A program made the translations under genes and the position numbers. DNA of 64,000 nucleotides from Lineus longissimus (Eukaryota > Nemertea > Pilidiophora > Heteronemertea > Lineidae). Positions 11,973-25,000 of this stretch are shown here, one piece after another (positions within the stretch are counted from its first letter, which is position 1; every line of letters begins with the position of its first letter). The stretch spans positions 5,394,001-5,458,000 of the forward strand of contig NC_088323.1 in NCBI RefSeq assembly GCF_910592395.1, in the 5' to 3' direction. The notes beneath the pieces are model-generated. The model did no database searches. It had not been told where the DNA came from and saw nothing but the letters and a program-made list of their open reading frames with translations.

Positions 11973-14900
11973 GGATTTATTCAGCATTAGTGACGTCACA
12001 GCAGTTAAAGCAGAGGTCCCGCGGATCCTCTTCAAAATATGGGGAGTTTTGGGTGGCCCGGTTAAAACCTAAGGCGGGAATAAAGCTTTCATTGATAAAT
12101 CTAAGGAGTTCCAAGCACTCCAAATCACTTGCAAGGTTCAAGGAATCCTGGTCTCTCATTGAAGCAGCTACAAGAAGATTTGAGGGAGCTGTGCAACCTG
12201 GAAACCGTCTGCTCCAAAATCAAAATGTTGAGAAAAAACTGCCGGTGGGAACCAGCCCTGAACAAGTCATTAATTCAAAAGCAAAAAATAGTTTCACTAT
12301 AGATAATTAAGAAGCTTTATTCTTCCAGATTGATACAATGACTTAATGAAACAAATTTACAAGACTTGTGAAAATTTCATCAAGTCTCATGGAAACTTGA
12401 TCAAGAGTTCATCAATTTACACTCTCTAGTGCCAACTGCCATGCAAACATAACTACAGGAAATTTTTATTGCAGCACCCTGCGACAGTTGTAGTTAGTGC
12501 GCAACAAAAATTCACTCCCTGCAGGGTCAGTGGAGGTGCATTTGAATCAGCATCAACTATTACGAGTGTAAAAGGTACCATGTCACGAGCAGCAAGAATG
12601 AGTAGTGTAAATGCATACTACAGAAAAGCCAAGTTGTTCAACAAAATCAAGTTTTTTTGTTACACACTGTACAGGCATTTGAAGGGATTTCTAAATGATG
12701 TACGATCTATTAAATGCACTGGCTTCATCATTACCTTCATCAATGCACATGATTACCCAACTATCATACAATATTGCAACAAAATATACGCACATGCACA
12801 TAGTGACATGTTGATAGTTCTTCCTATTTGAAATTAGAAGAATCTTGAGTAGCCGACTCCCCCGACGAACAAATCGACAGAACCGCCCCCACGGCCAAGC
12901 AGATAAAAGCATCACGGCACAGGTCTACCTCAAGGAGGAATCTAGGAGTGCCTAACTCGAGTTCATAGGCGCGCGAAGAGGTTAAAAACTATGGACTTCA
13001 TCGTAACATCTTTCTCGGAGAATGAAATGTCTTCATTTTGGCAATTTAGTCTATGCTTTATATCGAAATCACGCAAATGAAGAGGCCACTTATGATTACG
13101 CCCTAATATAGGGGTTGGAAAAGTCACACATGAAAATCAACTTTGAATGAAATAGTAAGCCATACAAGAAAGTCACACAAAATAATATTTTGAGATACTG
13201 TGTTTAATCATACATGTAACCAAGACAATATCATATTACACCAAGGGGTGCATAAAAAAATCAAATTCTCTTCTGAAATTGTATAAAGATTACAGAAGCC
13301 TTACTTTTTCAGTGAGAATAAATCACTTTGTATAAGTACGCAGTGCTCTCCATGGAATTTTCTAGGGGAGTGGTAGAATTGAATACATAGATTGGAGTTA
13401 TAAGAGAGTTGGAAAAGAGGTTCTAGGCGGATGCAGCAACCCAATGGACAACCACTACAAAATTGAATTTAAGGGGAAAATGCAAAAAATCGAGAGGGGT
13501 GCCCCTCCCTTTTTTCTGATGGGTGTGGAGAACACTGGACTATATTTTCTTATATTGTGTTTATGACTGGTGCCTAATATTTTACTTCTAGCACATACAT
13601 GCAGTACAGTAAATACACAGACGTGATGCAACCACCCTACACCTAAACTGCACAGTTGCGCAATAACAATGTCTCAATAGGCTGGGTTAAAATTGAATTC
13701 ATGTTGTCACTTCTCATGATTCACTTGTCACTTGCCACAAGCCTGTCAGTAACATGTCATAACACGACAAGAGGCTGATAAGTTACATCATGAATCGATG
13801 TAGCCACTCTCTGGAAAAGACTTCTTCATGACAAGAAACAACAAAAAGCACATGACATTTTTCTGTTAGCCTTCAAGTATGGGCCTTTTGCATCCAGAGT
13901 CCTAGCGCAGGGCGTCTGTCCGTCATGCTATGTACATATGACTACTACAACACATATCCTGATTACAACCAATCAAAGTATGTACACAAAATTTGCATTT
14001 ACAATTCGACAACTTCAGAATATGATTTTTTAAAATCAAATGGATACTTGCGAGTCTGACGAATGTTACGATTATACCATTATACACTTGCAAAATTCTA
14101 CATATCAGTTCATTTTATCTCAAATTTGCTAAAACAGCATGCATCCTATGAAACAGGGTTGAGCTGTTGCCCTAAGACGTCAGAATCGACTTTAAGGCGG
14201 TCGTCGCTACTGTGCCCTGGTCTGGGCAAGGACCCTGTACAATTAAGCCAATCACATAGGTGACAAATTACCCTTGACAAGCGTAAAATCCTCGGAGTAT
14301 TGCTTGATGTGAAATTAAAATAGTTCCTACAAAACACTCAACGACGGTTAAAATGTTCACATACACAAGCACCTTCCCTGGCAAATTTGAGATAAAGTAA
14401 CTCTAAACGGCACTGGCTATGACAATGCTTTGATTTAAATACATTCATTTCAAGATTGAACGACAGTATTTGAAAATTTATCTACTGCCCATTTAGGTGC
14501 ACTAGTTCCATCAACAAGAGCTTGTCGGTTATAGCTTTTACAGTGAGTAGGACAGAGAAGACATGTACTCCTAGCATCTAAACACTTACTGGGTAAACTA
14601 ACGCTGTTGGTCTAAAACTGCATCATCCAGAGAAGAAACCATAGTGGGAGAAAAAAGTTATAAGAGTTTAGGAAACAAATGACTAGTCATACTTTTACTA
14701 AAACTACCCATTTCACATCTACGAACATGCGGCCATCTTGGTCACATACTCATAAGATGATATGGGACATTTCTCTTCAGTTGCCATGTACATAATCACC
14801 TAGAACACAACACGCGGTATTTTGTGTCAAATTTAAAGGGACCACACAGGATAACACATCACACAGCTATACTTGTCAGCTGCTCTTCAGGAATTCTGAA

Positions 14901-16254
14901 ACTTACTTTTAATTTATAAACCTTAATTTTGCAGTTGGATGACATGATGAAAAAAGACATTAAAAGAAGCGATTTAAGATATCATGTTTCCAAAATAATA
15001 TTATGAACACGAGACAATATCGAGTGGTAGATCCTAGCATATACAACAATCCAACTATCGATGCACTACCTTTTAAACATGGGCCTCTACTATAAAAGCA
15101 GACTGTGCAAAGATTACTAGTCATTCACTCCTTCAGCAACAGGTAGAGAGGTTCACCTCGTGCATCAAGTAATGCATTTTCCCATTATGTATTAGAAGGC
15201 AACATGGATTGTTCAATACTTGGTAGGATCCACGGTAGGCCCAGATTTAAAGACGACCACAGAACCTACAGTGATGAACCACTAGCAATTCCACAGCTGT
15301 ACAAATTGGGACACTTTGTACCAAGACATACAGTACAGCATCCATCAGTTAATCAAGTTGATCAGAATTTCTAAGATCATAATGGATATTTCGCCATTCC
15401 AATACAACAAGAAACAAATTAACCAAAGCACATTTCAGAAAAGCACGTATTAAGAAAAAATTTGTTGTATTGGCACAAATCTAATCAAATCTTATCAATA
15501 TTTACTGTACTTTTATAATGGCCGACTAATTGAAAGAGTCCTACTTGCAAAAAGATGATCAGCTTTACCAGATGTTTTATATACTGGTCTTCTAGACAGA
15601 CTCTGCCAAAACAACACAAGTTATAAAGCTTAGGGCTTGGCTGTTCATTGGGTACATACACACAAAGGGGGAGATGGGTGTAAATTTAAGTTTATTCCAC
15701 ATACCTGTGTGTATAGGGGTGGGTGGGGCAAGGGGTTGAAAGATAATGGAACCTTTTTTACTTGCCAAGAAGATGATATGTTCTATTGCATTTGTACCAA
15801 AAAAGTGTTCTATCAAACAGCATAACGACACCAACCATTGCATTGTCTACATACACAAGTATCAACCGACATTTTTTTACACACCTACGTAGGAGGGTGT
15901 GTGGGCTCTTGCATACAATAGGGGAGGGGTTAATAAAATTCTGACAATCGTGTGTACGTACTAAATGACTGGTCCCTTATGAACTTGACCAACGCAATGA
16001 AGTTATTCAAACTCATAGAGGAATGAGACACAGTTCAGTTTCCAAGTTTAGTAAAACAATATGAAGATCCAAAGAATGATAAACCCTCATCAGAGATGTT
16101 CAATGCGTTCAAAGTAAGCGCTATGTTTTCATTGAGAGTTTTTGGTAACACATTTTTCGAATCGTTACCAAATTTTTAACATTGTTACACGTCCGCCTCA
16201 ATCCTGTAATAGTTAGTAACATTACCAACATGAACCTAGATGACAATGATGCTA
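11973..16254. other. Intergenic region, may hold the GDI 3' UTR
   Basis: No conserved gene is visible over 4.3 kb. The longest open frames (e.g. 11990-12310 plus, 12469-12831 plus) lack family similarity or a proper ATG start. Part of it, next to 16254, should be the 3' UTR of the minus-strand GDI gene; AATAAA signals on that strand fall at 15696-15691 and 12321-12316. The rest looks like neutral AT-rich DNA. Confidence 0.5.
15691..15696 (-). terminator. Possible GDI poly(A) signal
   Basis: AATAAA on the minus strand, 560 bp past the GDI stop. A second candidate lies at 12316-12321. Which is used cannot be told from sequence alone. Confidence 0.3.
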
Positions 16255-19200
16255 TTACTCTTGTTCTTCTCTCTGGTATTTGACCTGAGAATAGTCAAAC
16301 TTTTTTCCCATAGCACGCTCGTAGATGGCATCGATGTCTTCGCATGTCGTCTCGAAGTGGCTAGTTGCATCATATGACTTGCTGATGAATATCTAACGAA
16401 AAAAATTGAAAACTACGTGAGATTTTATTACTATAAAGTGACTGTAAAACATTTGTGATGAAATGTTCAAACAAAAGTTTGCAATGCATTTACTGATAGT
16501 TAAGTTCCAAACGTGCACGACGTTTTTCTCAAAATGACAAAATCTCGATGGTGATGAAACTCATTAATTTCCAATTGTTCACCGATGAGACTTTCAGACT
16601 TACATTACTTTCCTTGCCATCGTCGACAGGCACATACATTGGCGATACGTGATAGACCTTATCCATGCAGGGGCCCAGTAAGTCAATCGCGGGTTTGAGC
16701 TCATCCTCCGGTGTGGCCGTCTCAACCGTTGTGCTACACGTGGCGATGAAGTACCCCTTAGCAGTGACATTGTGGGTGGCTGACACCATCGATATATAGA
16801 TGTCTGTAAGTAAAATCACCAAGCTGAACATTAGAGACCAGACTTGTGCTCATACCATTGATATATAGATGTCGGAAAGTAAAATCACCAAGCTGAACAT
16901 TAGAGACCAGACTTGTGCTCATACCATCGATATATAGATGTCGGAAAGTAAAATCACCAAGCTGAACATTAGAGACCAGACTTGTGCTCATACCATCGAT
17001 ATATAGATGTCGGAAAGTAAAATCACCAAGCTGAATTTTAGAGACCAGATTTGTACTGAAAATTGCCAAATTGTCACAGGTGTTTTGTTTCTGTAGACTA
17101 GGTTACTCACGAAATCCAGGAAAATAACACAGAATAATGACACTTGACAGTAATGAGTCTCAGTCTGGCAGGGGTCTATCTCCAGCTACTTTCTGCCTGG
17201 ATAAGATAATCTGCACGCCGTGTCAAAATATCATGGCTATACTTTTCACTTAAGTATGCATCAAAAAGATATACAACACCGTAACACAATGCAACGCCAC
17301 ACGAGTCATCTTGGAGAACAGTATAAGAACAAACTGGATGAGATCAACTACGCTGCCCCACCAGCAACTTTCATCACACGTACCTGACTTTCGCCTTGGG
17401 ATCACTTGATTCTGCGGAATGATAATCTGCACGCCGTTGGAATTATTTGTGTTTGGTATGTGGTGATCCAGAAAACAGTAAGCTCTTACGACCTGCAAAA
17501 CAACAAGAATCATGACAATTATTCGCTTGGGATTTTTCTTTTTGAACACTGGAATCCTTCATGTCTGGTTTCAACATTGAGGAGTTATTAAAAGAACTAA
17601 AAGTATTACTCTGACCCATAAGATGTATGCAGACAAGAAATTCCTTTATCTCCTCTGGCCCATAATCGGAATATTAATTTGAAATGCCAAAGCTGTGGAA
17701 CAGGAGGATGATAGTTATCCTTTTTTCAATATGTTGGACATGAGACTCATTTTCACTTACATCACCAATTTTCTTGCATCTGTCAAGAGCATACGACGGA
17801 TCGCAGACGACCATTTTGGCCCTGGCGATCTGGCCCTGGGACTTGACGCCGACACATTTCCCATCCTCCATAACAAGCTCTTCGATTGGTTTATCCAACA
17901 TGTAGGTCCCGCCGTACACAGCGGACAGCCTGGAAAGAACACAAGACGATACAACCACATCGCTACAAATTCTCGCACTTTAACACAGCCTTTGTTAAAT
18001 TGAAGTCAAGCAAGTATCATCAGAGGCACATTACTAACCCCAAAAAGATTCTAGAGCACGGACTCGGTCTCACAGGGTAAGTTAGCTTGGCACATATTTC
18101 TGGCCTTAAACTATCGAGATTGCTTACCTTGCAAATGCCTGTGGTAGTTCGCCTAAACCGTACAATGGGTACAGGTAAGGCGATTTGCCGTACTGATCAA
18201 GAGACCTTTGGTACAGTTTGATGGCCAGGAAAGTTTTATAGTAAGGCTGCGTCAAATAACTGAAATAGAAAAGAGGGCCTGGTTGTTAAAACAAGATTTG
18301 TTGCTATGACTGACGTTTAAAAGTTGGTGTCAAGACTGAGGACTTAACTGAAGGATAGAACACCAAGTTAAGTTAATGACTTATCTTGTTTTGGGCCCTG
18401 CGGTTGGTCAAGAAGTGTGAGGGACATTTTCCGAACCGACTTTTGAGTTTGGCCAGAAGTGGAAAACAGTTGTGTGCAGCTCGTGTTTTAAGACATTTTC
18501 TGTTCAGATATCCAGTGGGGTATCCTGACAAAAACTACCATGATATGCTGCAGTGACATCCCTTAAGACCCCAAATTTAATGATGACATTGTTGTTAGCT
18601 GATCAGTCAAAACTACTTGACAGGAAGAACCAAACTCACCTATCCTCTCTGTACAAAGCCAAAGCATGTCCAACAAAGTCTTGAGTGTTTTTGTCCAAGT
18701 TAAAGTGCAAGAATATCTCTGCCATGGTCATCTTATGGGGGTCCATTCCCTTCCAGGTCTTCTTGTCATTTTCTTCAAACTGATCCACGTGCATGATGAA
18801 GCTTCGAAACTTCCTCTTCTCGAAGATACCCATCAAGCCTGCAAGTGACATGGTGATATTTAGTAAAGTCCTTTTTAAAGAGAAAGTCGATAAAACTGGT
18901 CCACATGGCATGGGGAGTTCGTTAACACCCTTAATTTTCAAAAGCCTAATATTTCCATGAGTTTCGTGCAAGAGGGGTCAGAACAGAACTGAGATAATGA
19001 TGTAATCATGGCAAACCCATCCAATCGCAGAATTCAAAGGTAGTGAAATCTGAAAAGTATTTTTTGGTAAATTCAGGGCTAAAAATAAAGGGGTTTATAG
19101 TATTCAATTCCTGAATTCCTGCTTTCAACACCCAGCGCACTCTATGACCTTTCCAGAACCCATAGATTTTCCTCCAATCTGTAGGATTTAAGAGCGGAGA

Positions 19201-21362
19201 ATTTCTCACAAGCTTTGAGAAAAGATAGTCTTACTTGATTTAAGAGCCTCTTCAGCATTCGAGGGCACCTTGTGCAACTTTCCTGCACCAGTTTTCTCAT
19301 TGGCCAATTTTTGAACGTAGCTTCCGTCGGCCAACTGGAAGTCCAGGTACTTGTCGGTGGTCGTATGGATTAGTAAGTGAGTGAGTTTACCTGAAGAAGT
19401 GTGCAACAAAACAATAGAGTGGTTCAGATCCGCGAAGCTGACATTATACGTAAAGACACGCATTTTCATTGCATTTCGAACAGCAGTCAATGCGATATCT
19501 GTTGTAAAACGCTACCTTGATCTTGCTTTTAGATTAAAATTCGAAAATCTCATCATGAAGGAATATCATTATGAAGGCGAGTGGAAAATAAGGTGTATAT
19601 TTTATTTGGAAAAAGTGATAATCAGCAAGTCTGTTCTACTATCTGAATAGGATTTCATTTCATCTATGTTCTGTAAAATATGGGCATTTAGGGCTGAACT
19701 GAATATCTGAGCTACAAAATTTCAGTGGGTTCAATATTCTGAACTTTCTCAGTAAAAGAGAATATTTGCCGCAAGAAGTTGTAACAGTGCTTCCAATACC
19801 CTCAAGTTCAAAACCTAACAAGAACTTAAGTCTAAAGCTAGTAAAAACAGCAAACTACTGACACAGGAGATATAGGGGGCAACACATTATTTTTAAGAAA
19901 AAGATCTTACCCTTGGCCATAATGAGCTTAGGAACAGTGTCTATGTTCCAATCACGTGGCTTTCCATATTTTTTACAAAGTGCAGTGATTTCTTCAGCCG
20001 TCTTTTTTGGAGTGAACTTCTTCCAAAACTGAAACATAGTGCATTGAAAACGAAATTACATGATTAGGGCTTCTGTTAAGAAATGAAAATCAAAAGCATC
20101 ATCGATTAATTTTTTGAATCTATTCTCAAAATTGGGGTAGCAGGCAGACACTTCCTATCTTTTTTTTTCATAGATGGTCTTACTCATAGACACCAGAGTA
20201 AGTCCACTGCAGGTTTCATTCTCCATGATGGAGGATTGACTCCTTTAACACATGCAAGAATGAAAACCCCTGATCATGATTTATATCTGCATGTCATCAG
20301 GAATTGTACCGCCATGTATCCAACAAAAGTGCTCCAGATCAATGGTATGGGTGGCCAACTTTTCTGAATAGCAGGTTTAGATCAGTGACTTATCACAGAT
20401 CCTTCCTTATAGTTATACGGCTTGAAATGTAAACAAAATTCGTCCTCATTCTGTAGAGTTTTATCCCTATACATATATATAAAGGATCTGCGATATGTTG
20501 CTGTTGTGAAGAGTTCTCAACTTATGTGTTAAAGTGGAACCTCTCTTAGCGGGCACCTCTCTATTAAGGACACCCTCAATATTAAGGACACTATTATTAA
20601 GGACACAAGTTTTGGTCCAATTTTTTTGATTCCCTGCAATCTGACCTCTCTAATCAGGACATCTCTCTATTAGTATTAAGGACAGCAATTGTTGGTCCCA
20701 TGGGTGTCCCTTATAGAGAGGTTCAACTTTAAGGTCACTTACCTCATCAATCGGCGTCAAGGAGGCACTTTCTCCACCATAGTATTTGTTTCTGTCCATG
20801 TGGAGTACCACCTTCTTATCTATGGAGAAGATTCCACTAAGAACACATTCCTGAAAAGAGAATACAGGTATTGTGCAGTGGGGAGTAAGAACGATTTGGT
20901 CAGTTTGGATACATTGATTCTGCATGTCATTCAGTTTAGGGAACTGTCATCGGTTAGAACCGAATATGAAAAATTCTTCTTCTTCTTGACAAAATTTCTT
21001 TGCGATGACCAGCTTTAAATTAATGGAAAGAGGTTGGCCAAGCGAGGGCTTCTAGTCTTCTAGTGTTCCGAGTGGGTTTGGCTTTGGTTCTGGTTTGTCC
21101 TTGTCGAAATCATCCATTCGAGGAACTACGTCCCCAGTAGACCCACTAACAGTCTAAAGTTAGATTGATAAAATGCCGGTGACAAGATATCTGTACACAC
21201 GACACAACCATTCTGACCATGGCTGTCGTGACATGGCAGCTATCCAAACCAGGAAATGATGCACCGGTTGAAAAATAATGGTGGGTGGGCACTTTTCAGT
21301 CAAAATTTTGGACGCACCTTCAGACCAGTTCCAAGCACAATCACGTCATAGTCTTCATCCAT
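16255..21362 (-). CDS. GDI: Rab GDP-dissociation inhibitor, divergent
   Basis: Ten exons, right to left: 21362-21318, 20850-20743, 20028-19911, 19390-19235, 18838-18640, 18259-18128, 17929-17761, 17492-17384, 16803-16604, 16392-16255. Phases close to 457 residues; typical GDI is about 445. GDI extracts GDP-bound, prenylated Rab GTPases from membranes and keeps them soluble in the cytosol. The N-terminus [17 protein letters not shown] carries the GxGxxxC-type fold, followed by [16 protein letters not shown], then [24 protein letters not shown] and QIIIPQNQV, all core GDI/REP motifs. No REP-type insertion is seen, so GDI is favoured over Rab escort protein. Unusual points are the segment [17 protein letters not shown] where metazoan GDIs have ELYKRF-type sequence, [14 protein letters not shown] where animals usually have LPQGFARLSAIYGG, and an extra stretch before [12 protein letters not shown] 69 bp tandem array abuts the exon 9 acceptor. 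The gene is divergent from the calmodulin-like gene about 0.7 kb away. Confidence 0.95.
16786..17060. repeat. 69 bp tandem repeat, four copies, over the GDI exon 9 acceptor
   Basis: Units start with GATATATAGATGTC at about 16791, 16860, 16929 and 16998. Each covers the last ~50 bases of GDI intron 8 and the first ~18 bases of exon 9. Only the exon-proximal copy has a working acceptor (TTACTTACAG before ACATC); the other three read TTACTTTCCG. The open frame through the array, with a 23-residue repeat, is an artefact. Confidence 0.9.
20532..20728 (+). mobile_element. AACCTCTC-family MITE, copy B
   Basis: A complete-looking copy: it starts AGTGGAACCTCTCTTAGCGG and ends GTCCCTTATAGAGAGGTTCA, so the ends are inverted repeats. 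Inside are repeated CTCTATTAAGGACAC phrases and CTCTAATCAGGACATCTCTC. It lies in GDI intron 2. Confidence 0.75.
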
Positions 21363-22088
21363 TGTTGGATTTTGATGTTAGCCAACGTTCTAAAGATACT
21401 AAGAAGTTTGTTTTTAAGTGATTTTGCGGGGCAAAAAAGGATTTATTAGACCTTTATTGCACAAAAACTGATCACCAATTCGCTATCACAAGGAACTTCC
21501 GGTACAGTGCGCGAAATTGTATGCGCAGTAGCAATTTTAGTTTCATAACTTGTTAAGAGGTGGCAGCAGCTCCGAGCCCAATAATGGTGTAACGGTAAAA
21601 ATATCCCTTGAAACTAAATCCTTCCTACAATAAAATTCCCCTGATCATTGCATGGACCTGAAGAGACAGCAGATACTGCAACAAATATACAATAACATGC
21701 TGCCACAACCAGACCTGATGATACAGCATAATGCTGTCACAACCAGACCTGACAGACAGGAGATGCTGGGACAACCAGACCTGATGAGATTGCAGATGCT
21801 GCCACAAACTAGACCTGATGAGCACGACAAGACCCCCCCCCCCCCCCCCATCAAGGGCAGCACGAGCAGATCCGCAACTGATAATCTATCTCAAAGCAGA
21901 ACAATGGTCTTATCCGTAGTGGGAATAAAACGGCACCGCCTGGACGTCCCTAGTGACGTCACGAATGGAATGGGTCAATGGGGCTAGTAAAAACAAATTC
22001 GACTGTAAATCTTCATTTATTTGCGGACTCGCAACGGCAAGGGGATATCGTTTGAGAAACGGGATTGACGGAAATATAACCCTATAAA
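21363..22088. promoter_or_regulatory. Shared upstream region of GDI and the calmodulin-like gene
   Basis: This 726 bp gap between two divergent start codons must hold both promoters if the calmodulin-like ATG exon is right. It includes about four degenerate 36 bp repeats carrying ACCAGACCTGA (21660-21815), a C17 run (about 21833-21849) and a CRE-like TGACGTCA at 21954-21961. No TATA box is evident for either gene. Confidence 0.5.
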
Positions 22089-25000
22089 ATGGTGAGTGAA
22101 CTTTTTTATATCGTAGTTAGTTGATCTTTAATTAGGGCTGGGATGGGGTGCGTAAAGGGGACGAACGGGTTAGTCAATTTCGTTATCCTATCCATACTGT
22201 CTTGGGGCGGGACGAGGCTGGTCCACGGGGCACCGCGGCAGGAGTGTAATGAGGGGACGCCTCCCGTATTATTCGTGGGGTTATTTTCTTGCAAGCTGGG
22301 AACGAACAAAATTGTTAGATTTTGAGTCAAGACTATCAATTTGATCGATAAATTGTACTTTGGCGCACAAATGATATCAATTTTAATTAGCCAATAGTTT
22401 GCACAAGTAAGTTACTGTTTCCTTTTACTAGGCGTTGTCTGGGGTTGAACTAGGGCCCTCCTAACCGTAAGTCGCAGAGAGTCCGACCAGTGTCTCAACC
22501 ATCCTTCCAGATTCAATGGTTTAGTTTAAAAAGTTGAAAGCGCTACTTATTCGTTGGATAAAAACCGGGGGTGAAAGTAATTAATACACAGTTCATGTAT
22601 ATTTGGTCGAGATATCCAATAATACCAGTCGTCTGGGCGAAATACATGTATATATACGCATAGACGACCGTTAATTTAATAAAAGAATGGGAAAATATAA
22701 TTCGGGTCAGCTATTATGCGGCCAGATAGGTTAATTTCCAGATTTAAATACATAAATTCATATTCGTTGAACCCTAATAGTATATATAAAGAATGGGATG
22801 TTGCATCCTGAATCGCATTTATCGTCTTATCTTTGATACGATGCTGGCATGATGGTGATATTGATGGAGTACTGTAGAATAAACAGAAAACTTTTCGCGC
22901 CTTTTTATTTAATTTTTGCGATTTGCGAAAGGCCTTTAAAGCAACCAGTAGAAAAACAAAATCTACGTATAAAGGCCTTATCTTCCAGTAGCGAAAACAA
23001 GTTTTGACGGACCAAAACAAAGATATTGACCAGCAAACAACTCCATGTGTATCTGCGTTAAAACGGCTAATCATCTTTACATACCGGTATACTGAATAAA
23101 GCCTGATGTCCAAACCAGATTTGCTTTCCAAGTGTCACAGTTAAAGGATTTACCCGAAAATCCCCCAACATGCGCCGGAGCTAAACTGAAGGTCCATATA
23201 CCCACATACGCGATTCAGAGAGCGTTTCACGCCCACAAACAAAGGTACTGGGCGACGAACCCAGTAAATGTCGTGAATGTGGGTTATGGAACCTTTATTC
23301 GAATCAGTCTGCGACACCGAAAAGACAATTTCTGTCACAACCAGTGTCCGTTGGCACAACCTATATCCGACCTCTGTTTGACGTTCTTAGTGACTCGGCC
23401 CTTTTAGGAAACGGATTTAGATTTGGAGTATTATGTACCCATAAAACCAAAACACGCATGTGAACAGATTGAAATAGTTTTAAGATTAGTGTCCAACACT
23501 CGACCTGCCGAAAACAAGTAGATCTAGTTGTTTACAAAGGTGACACGGGTATTTGAAACTTATTCCTTCATATTGTTTTCGAATTCTTGAGACAATGCCA
23601 ACGAATACCATTTCTCAAGGTTTATACATGCAGTATCAATACTGGCAAGACATCTGTGAAAAACCAGAGTCAGTCGTATATATCTCCTCCCCTCCCACAC
23701 GTTAGTGCCAAGTGTGGGCCTGAAGTTCAGGATGCCCAGCAGAGAACTGGACGCATCATAGAATGCGTTGGAAGCGTTTGGAACACATTGCATATCGTTC
23801 TGTGGTCACCTGATGAGATTTAAACCAATCACCACAAGGGCCGACGATATCCTGATGAGGCTTGATGTCACTTGTGATTTTAGAAAGGAGTGAAATGTAG
23901 TTATTTGGGAATTGCAATATCATGTCAGGCCAGACAACATGGCGGGAATTACCACTCTTTCAATACCTGGCATCAAGTAGAAAGCATAGACATCTACAGG
24001 AGTACGACCACAAGTGTGTCCCGTCGATTTCATTAGCAATATGAAGGCCACATACAGAACTCTTCAGCTACAATAATGTTCGTCAATAATGAAAGTAAAC
24101 AAGTTGGCTTTGACAAGGAATGAGATGCAAAAGATGTCATTGCATTTTGCACCATCCAAGATGGCTGCCACAGAAGCCATCTTGAATGTTCGTCGGGATG
24201 GTTACTGAGAATAATCACGTCATTTATCGGGCAAACCTGGCCAGATGTTCTCTTGCACGTTAAACCCTTTTGATGACTTGAACTCGGGGAGCTGTCTGCA
24301 TTACGACTCTCTGCAAGAATCAACACCATGCTCGGTCACATGGAGACCCCAATTGCACCCTCTGGCTCCTGCCTATAGCCCCCTTTAAGTAAAGAATACA
24401 TATGTCAATATATTCTATTATTCTTGGTCTGAAAACTCGTCTGGGCGAAAACTAAGCGCAAACTGTAGGGGTCAGAGGTTCTCAACACAACCTACTCACA
24501 TTCATGAGGTGCCAAGAAAAACGAAATTATCGAAATCGCTTCGGGAAATAGTTCGTGCAAAACATAATCAAGAAAAAGAAACATATATTTGGGCAGATTT
24601 GCAAGCTTGGCTGTATGTGCGATAATTGGTTTATTAGGAGTGGATGAAAAAAATCATTAGATTATACAAATGTTCTTTGGTTTAATTCTCAAGGGAGAAC
24701 CTTTTAGTGTGGCACCGCTAGACACAATAATAATAATTCCGTTGGGACGGGTGGGCGAATGGAACACGGACATATCACGTGCAATGCGTGTCCATGCCAT
24801 TTTACCCAAGAATATTAGAATCCTTACACATTTCATTCACCTTATAAATAAAACTCGACTCTCTTGAAATCTGTATTGGAAAAAAACTTTGAAAAATAAG
24901 ACAACCTTTTTATAAAACGCGATGTACTTTTAAGGTCGACCTGAAATTCAAGTTGGCCGAAAATGTCCTTATGATATTCAAACCGATCAGCAGTGCCAGT

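Noticed and set aside
11990-12310. 106-codon plus frame upstream of CFAP69
   Set aside because: No recognisable family, next to a transposon, and an antisense frame of similar quality exists over the same bases.
12469-12831. 120-codon frame
   Set aside because: It begins with TTG, not ATG, and has no family features.
16758-17069. Open frame with a 23-residue repeat ([17 protein letters not shown])
   Set aside because: A 69 bp repeat is a multiple of three, so any open phase repeats. It overlaps GDI exon 9 in another frame and has no homologue I know.
22676-23131. 151-codon minus frame in the long intron
   Set aside because: AT-rich hydrophobic translation without motifs; no splice context.
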